Source of the DNA: an uncultured Porphyromonadaceae bacterium
Lineage (GTDB): Bacteria > Bacteroidota > Bacteroidia > Bacteroidales > Muribaculaceae
Reading direction: 5' to 3'
DNA: 10,561 nucleotides
Assembly (NCBI GenBank): GCA_947175225.1
Contig: CAMWLX010000086.1
Location: forward strand, 1-10,561
Each line of letters starts with the position of its first letter. Position 1 is the stretch's first letter. A model generated the notes under the pieces. It had not been told where the DNA came from, did no database searches, and saw nothing but the letters and a program-made list of their open reading frames with translations. Positions 6,457 to 10,561 of the stretch are shown here, one piece after another. Both the position numbers and the translations under genes were made by a program.

Positions 6457-9400
6457 TATCTTACCATCACCTTGGCTCCGCCTACTATGTAAAGACCCCT
6501 TGTGAGCCCTTCCACAGTCCGGCTTTCACCAGCCGATAGATTGAGAGTGCGGATGACTGCGCCTTCCGGAGTGACAACTGCCACACGGCATGCGCGGCTG
6601 CTGCTGACGCGGATCGTCCCCTGTGCCGGGGTCTCGACTACTATGCCCATGGAGGAGGACAGTGTCGGGAGCCGGTCAACTCCATTGCTTCCGCCGAAGA
6701 TCGGGATTGCTCGGCGTGAGTCGCCGCCGCTGATGTATACCTCGAATGGAGCGATGGGTGCGCCGGGCTGGAATTTGCTGCCACAGTAGCCGCCGCCCTC
6801 GCCTTTGATGTTGATGGCACGAGTGCCTTCTGAATCTACGGGCATGTAGGTGCATTCAAGAGTGCCGTCTACCCAGGCAGTTGATTTGAGTTCAACCGAT
6901 TCAGGAATGAGGCTGACATTTTCAGCAGAGAATGTCACTTTGCCCGGAAGGTTGAATTCCTCCACATAGTCATCGTTGTTTGGCATCGAGATGATATAAG
7001 GCATTCCGGCTTCGATTTCTTTGGCCGGCATCCATTGCAATTCGGAAGCGCCGTAGAGCCAGAATGGTTTCGGACCTTCAGGATCCCAGTTATCACCCAA
7101 AGCACCGAAGGAAGCGATTTCCCCGGCTCTCTCATGGCGGATGCTCTCTACATCAAACGGAAGCACAATAGATTCCCATCCGGATGCGTTCTCAATCACC
7201 GTTGGCAATGAGAAATTCTTTACAGCTTCAATCTTGTCGGCATAGAGCGGCATGTGGACATTGAATGGATACCCGGTCCGGAGCGAGATGAAATCGGCAT
7301 TTCCTTTTATTCCCGGGCCATTGGGGTCGGTCGGTGTGCTGCCTCCTGCATAGTCGTAGACGACGATGTTGGTCGCATCTGCAGGCGCGTTGTCGCGGTT
7401 GGTCACCCATAAGAGGATGTTCGGGTTGCCTGCCTGCGGCAGGATTCCGTCCGGCATCTTGGAATTGGATAGACCCCAGACTACACTTGTCAGCCTTGGC
7501 ATCCCCTTCAGCATTCCGTCAAGGATTATGCCGCTGCCGAGAGTCTCGATCTTGGTGCCGGCAAAGACACTGTCGCAAGCCTCTTCAGGCATCCTGACGC
7601 TTCCGAAATGGAGAGTGGTCAGTTCCGGGAGAGTAGCAATAAACTGCAGATCCTCTTTCTCGAGCATGCCGCTTACATACAGGTAGGTGTAGTCTTCCAT
7701 AGCGTCACCCCAGCTTCCGAAACCTTCAGAAAGTCGGTGACCGTTCCTTGCTCCTGCCTCGCGCCCTGTGTTGAAGAAGTCGATCTCCATCACTGAGTCA
7801 TCTGAACGGAAAGCATGGTCAGACTGGACATTTACAGAAGCTCTGCCAAAGCCATAGACCGGCATATCCGCAGGAATCGCTGCCCTTCCACGCAAGTCGC
7901 CGTTGAAGTAGTAGAAATATTCACCATAGTCTTCAATCGGGTCATCATCTGCCTTCTCAAAGTAGACAGCATGGCCATCATAGTCAAGTTCCGGTGCCTT
8001 GTGGAAGATGATCGTGTCAGATACTTCCCATGAATCGTAGCGGTCTTCATCCTGAGCCGGGGTGTAGACTGATATTTTCTTCATTTCCGGAAGGATATCG
8101 ATCAATGCCGGGGTCTTCACTGTCTGCGGCTCGCCGTCAATTGTGACTACCACCGGAAGTTCTCCCGGCTGTGTCACCTCTATCGTACGCTCGCGGTAGT
8201 TCTTCTTAATTCCCGGCTCCACCTCGGTGTAGTCAACTATATTAAATTCGAGGGAGTCAATAGCTGAGTCATTGAACCCTTCCCTTGTAGCGAAGAAGCG
8301 GACGACGCAATTCCACTCTACAGGTATCGGTCCATTGTAGACTGAGAATGATGATGTCGGAGCATCTGCATCAAGGGTATAGTGGATAGTCGCGAGTTTA
8401 TCTTCGCAAGAAAGCACTACATGATGCTTCGAGTATTTGGCGGTCGGAGTCTCTACATTCAGGCCGGTGATGACGAACGAGGACATCTCTGAGTCAAAGA
8501 GGTCGCTTCGGAAGGCTCTCGCTTTGAGTAAGAAGTTGCCTGACACTGCGATTGGAGCTTCATATCTGATGCCGTCAGTCTGTGTCGGGTCGCTGCCGTC
8601 GGAGGTATACCTGATTTCCGCATTGTCTGTGCCGCAGGTTATCGAAACCATGTTGTTCTCTGTGTCGTAGGAGAATGCCGGCTTCTTAACCTGATAGTCA
8701 GCCTTTCTGAATTGGAATGGTACAACTTCGGAGTCGTTGTAGTTTTCGCGCTGTGCGATAAACTTCACAAGGCAGTCTTCTGTCAAGGCTAAAGGATGCG
8801 TGTAGATGGCTGATTCTGAAGTCGGCTTAGTGCCGTCAAGGGTATAGTGGATGGTAGCTAAGCTGTCCTCACACTCGATAGTCAGGAGCTTGTTGGCAAA
8901 GCTTGCTTTCGGAGTGGCTACAACCTTGTCGCTGATCACCAATGAAGCTACCCTTGAGTCCAATAGATCACTGCGGAAGGCACGCGCCTTGAAGGTGAAG
9001 TTTCCTTCTACCTTTATCGGTCCTTCATACTTGATGCCGTTGGTCGCGGTCGGGTCGCTTCCGTCCGAAGTATATCGGATTTCAGCATTGTCTGTAGCGC
9101 AGGTGATGGTCAGCATCGATGTCTCGGCATTATAGCCAAATCCCGGGAGTGCCACTTGATGCTCGGAAACATTGTATACGTAAGTGACGATATCTGAATC
9201 GATGAAATAGTCACGCCGGGCGAAGAATTTGACAATGCAGTCCTGGGTCAAAGACAATGGGGCAGTGTAGAGCGTAGACTCAGATGTCGGATCAGATTCG
9301 TCAAGCGTATACCGTATCTGAGCTTCCGGATCCTGGCATGAGAGAATCACCTGCCTGTTGACAAAGGTTGCCGCCGGGGTAGGAACTTTCAGAACATTAA

Positions 9401-10561
9401 CCACAAGAGTGTCCGGCTGTGAGTAGAAGAGATCTGAGCGGAATGCCCTTGCAATGTAGGTATGGTTGCCTACGACCGCAATAGGAGCTGTATAGACAGT
9501 TCCTGTCGAAGCTGTCGGCGCATCCCCGTCGATTGTGTAGCGGATCTCCGCTCCATCGGTTGCACATGTAATTGTGACGCTCCTTGCCTCTTTATTGTAT
9601 GTGAGGACCGGGGTTGCAACCTGATATGCCGCATACACGAACTCGAATGTGGCTACTTCTGAGTTATTGTAGCCTTCATGCACTGCGATGAACTTAACTG
9701 TGCAGTCGCTTGTCAGGCTCACCGGGACAGTGTAGCGTGTCGAGCTTGCAGTCGGAGTTGAGCCATCTGTAGTGTAATAGATGGTTGCCTCTGCGTCCGG
9801 GCAAGCAAGCGTCAGCTGCTTGTTGGCGAAGCTTGCTGTCGGGGTCGGCACTTTCTGGTCGTCGACTGGCAATGTGGCTGCTTCCGAGTCGAAGAGATCA
9901 CTGCGGAATGCAACTGCCTTGAAGGTCATGTTTCCTGCTACAGGGATTGCTTCTGTATATACCGTGCCTGTCGTGGCTGTAGGTATGGTGCCATCGGTTG
10001 TGTAGCGGATCTCAGCTCCTTCTGTAGCACAGGAGATTGTCACTGTCTTGGCATTCGTGTCATAGCTGAATGTCGGAGTAGCTACCTGATAGTTGGAACG
10101 CTTGAACTCGAATGCACCTGCCTCTGAGTCATTGAAGTTGGCGCGGGTTGCTATGAACTTCACTGTGCAGTCTGTCGTCAGGCTGATCGGGCCGGTGTAG
10201 CGTGTAGAGTTTGCTGTCGGTGCTGAGCCGTCAACGGTATAGTAGATGACAGCCTCAGTGTCTGGGCAAGTCAGCGTCAGCTGCTTGTTGGAGAAGCTTG
10301 CTGTCGGCATCGGCACCTGCTGGTCGTTGTTTGCGCTTGTCGCAATCTCAGAGTCAAACAGGTCGCTGCGTACTGCTATTGCCTTGAAGATGCGGTTGCC
10401 GCTCACTGCCACAGGTGCTGAGTAGACTGAGCCTGTGGTCGCTGTCGGAGTGCTGCCGTCGGTGGTGTAGCGGATCTCTGACCCTTCAGTCGCGCAGCTC
10501 ATGGTCATGGTCTTTGATTCCGGGCTGTAGGTAAGGACCGGGGTAGCCACCTGATAGTCGG
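6456..10561 (-). CDS. Giant secreted repeat protein with chitobiase-C-type domains, 5'-partial
   Basis: Large surface or secreted protein; 1367 codons are visible and the 5' end lies outside the window. The frame stays open to the edge, and the GTG at 10550 is a repeat-internal valine (..DYQVATP..), not a start. Residue numbers here count from that valine. Residues 2-777 are ten tandem CHB_HEX_C-type beta domains with the family signature IRYTTDGSTPT..T..VY..PI. A non-repetitive beta-rich part follows (about 778-950). A leucine-rich-like stretch runs at about 953-1060 (LPELTTLHF, MPRLTSVVW). Next is a domain with WESIVLPFDV (1125-1134) and AGMPYIISMP (1181-1190), which I recall from other large Bacteroidales surface proteins. 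The last part, about 1298-1364, resembles a type IX sorting domain. There is no glycosidase domain in view; chitobiase-type domains often serve as spacers or glycan-binding modules. It heads the cluster with the PEGA-barrel and BACON proteins. An adhesin or matrix role is likely but unproven. Confidence 0.85.
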   Translation of the reverse strand, partial: DYQVATPVLTYSPESKTMTMSCATEGSEIRYTTDGSTPTATTGSVYSAPVAVSGNRIFKAIAVRSDLFDSEIATSANNDQQVPMPTASFSNKQLTLTCPDTEAVIYYTVDGSAPTANSTRYTGPISLTTDCTVKFIATRANFNDSEAGAFEFKRSNYQVATPTFSYDTNAKTVTISCATEGAEIRYTTDGTIPTATTGTVYTEAIPVAGNMTFKAVAFRSDLFDSEAATLPVDDQKVPTPTASFANKQLTLACPDAEATIYYTTDGSTPTASSTRYTVPVSLTSDCTVKFIAVHEGYNNSEVATFEFVYAAYQVATPVLTYNKEARSVTITCATDGAEIRYTIDGDAPTASTGTVYTAPIAVVGNHTYIARAFRSDLFYSQPDTLVVNVLKVPTPAATFVNRQVILSCQDPEAQIRYTLDESDPTSESTLYTAPLSLTQDCIVKFFARRDYFIDSDIVTYVYNVSEHQVALPGFGYNAETSMLTITCATDNAEIRYTSDGSDPTATNGIKYEGPIKVEGNFTFKARAFRSDLLDSRVASLVISDKVVATPKASFANKLLTIECEDSLATIHYTLDGTKPTSESAIYTHPLALTEDCLVKFIAQRENYNDSEVVPFQFRKADYQVKKPAFSYDTENNMVSITCGTDNAEIRYTSDGSDPTQTDGIRYEAPIAVSGNFLLKARAFRSDLFDSEMSSFVITGLNVETPTAKYSKHHVVLSCEDKLATIHYTLDADAPTSSFSVYNGPIPVEWNCVVRFFATREGFNDSAIDSLEFNIVDYTEVEPGIKKNYRERTIEVTQPGELPVVVTIDGEPQTVKTPALIDILPEMKKISVYTPAQDEDRYDSWEVSDTIIFHKAPELDYDGHAVYFEKADDDPIEDYGEYFYYFNGDLRGRAAIPADMPVYGFGRASVNVQSDHAFRSDDSVMEIDFFNTGREAGARNGHRLSEGFGSWGDAMEDYTYLYVSGMLEKEDLQFIATLPELTTLHFGSVRMPEEACDSVFAGTKIETLGSGIILDGMLKGMPRLTSVVWGLSNSKMPDGILPQAGNPNILLWVTNRDNAPADATNIVVYDYAGGSTPTDPNGPGIKGNADFISLRTGYPFNVHMPLYADKIEAVKNFSLPTVIENASGWESIVLPFDVESIRHERAGEIASFGALGDNWDPEGPKPFWLYGASELQWMPAKEIEAGMPYIISMPNNDDYVEEFNLPGKVTFSAENVSLIPESVELKSTAWVDGTLECTYMPVDSEGTRAINIKGEGGGYCGSKFQPGAPIAPFEVYISGGDSRRAIPIFGGSNGVDRLPTLSSSMGIVVETPAQGTIRVSSSRACRVAVVTPEGAVIRTLNLSAGESRTVEGLTRGLYIVGGAKVMVR
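6459..6659 (-). other. T9SS-like C-terminal domain of the giant protein
   Basis: The last 67 residues (about 1298-1364) follow the layout of the type A sorting domain: GIVVE, GTIRVSSS, CRVAVVTPEGAVIRTLNLSAGESRTV in alternating strands, then GLTRGLYIVGGAKVMVR at the end. In proteins with this tail, the type IX machinery moves them over the outer membrane, removes the tail, and often attaches the rest to a surface glycolipid. The match is by pattern and weaker than the best examples. None of the type IX machinery genes is in the window. Confidence 0.55.
8220..10547 (-). repeat. Five A/B domain pairs (ten chitobiase-C-type units) in the giant gene
   Basis: The array is built from two alternating unit types of about 234 bp (A) and 231 bp (B), a 465-bp super-repeat. 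In transcription order, A units are 10547-10314, 10082-9849, 9617-9384, 9152-8919 and 8687-8454. B units are 10313-10083, 9848-9618, 9383-9153, 8918-8688 and 8453-8220. A units carry ITCATxxAEIRYTxDG and the ending FRSDLFDSE. B units carry ASFxNKxLTLxC, IYYTxDGS, LTxDCxVKF and, in B1-B4, end in a YQV- or HQV-type linker. The open frame upstream reads DYQV, the end of another B unit, so the array continues past the right edge. Units are clearly homologous but not identical; A1-A3 resemble each other most, as do A4-A5. Confidence 0.92.

Noticed and set aside
8220..10547. Regular repeats as a CRISPR or other non-coding array
   Set aside because: Unit length is over 230 bp, units are diverged, and a single long reading frame with a known domain signature runs through all of them.
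10548..10550. GTG at 10550 as the start codon of the giant gene
   Set aside because: The frame stays open to the right edge and the upstream residues (DYQ) match the linker that ends other B repeat units, so this valine is internal and the gene is cut by the window.
3120..10561. Polysaccharide utilisation locus
   Set aside because: No SusC- or SusD-like protein, glycoside hydrolase or polysaccharide lyase is visible. BACON and chitobiase-C-type domains alone do not show carbohydrate breakdown.

Overview
The window looks like a chromosomal piece of a Bacteroidales bacterium (phylum Bacteroidota), most likely a gut lineage of the Muribaculaceae or Prevotellaceae type. The grounds are a family of exported proteins typical of that order (BACON-domain lipoprotein, PEGA-domain outer-membrane protein, T9SS-like C-terminal tail), a membrane-spanning TPR/helix-turn-helix regulator of the Bacteroidales kind, weak A-rich ribosome-binding regions, and promoter sequences that match the Bacteroides TTTG-N19..21-TAnnTTTG pattern. 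The genus cannot be fixed from the sequence alone. All five real genes lie on the minus strand, so transcription runs from the right edge towards position 1.

Region 1 (10561 to about 3060) is a surface-protein cluster that reads as one operon. It starts with a very large secreted protein whose 5' end lies outside the window. That protein has at least ten chitobiase/beta-hexosaminidase C-terminal-type domains, alternating strictly between two subtypes A and B, then a leucine-rich-like segment, and last a T9SS-like C-terminal domain. After a 106-bp gap with a nonamer repeat and dyad comes a 509-aa protein with a signal peptide, three PEGA-like modules and a probable outer-membrane beta-barrel tail. 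A 561-aa lipoprotein with four BACON-like domains and an FN3-like tail follows 14 bp later. A strong Rho-independent terminator at 3062-3099 closes the unit.

Region 2 (about 3045 to 2869) is an intergenic stretch. It holds a 101-bp imperfect palindrome with perfect 18-bp terminal inverted repeats, which looks like a miniature transposable element, and the probable promoter of the next gene.

Region 3 (2868 to 106) carries a 577-aa regulator (periplasmic TPR domain, one membrane helix, heptad coiled coil, LuxR-like DNA-binding end). After it comes a cytoplasmic LD-carboxypeptidase of peptidase family S66, which has its own good promoter in the 60-bp gap. Positions 1-105 show no gene.

Working model (inference): the giant repeat protein is displayed outside the cell, and the PEGA/barrel protein and the BACON lipoprotein help to anchor, export or present it. 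The regulator next door may sense envelope or surface conditions, but nothing in the sequence proves that it controls the cluster. The LD-carboxypeptidase is a murein-recycling housekeeping enzyme and is probably a neighbour by chance.
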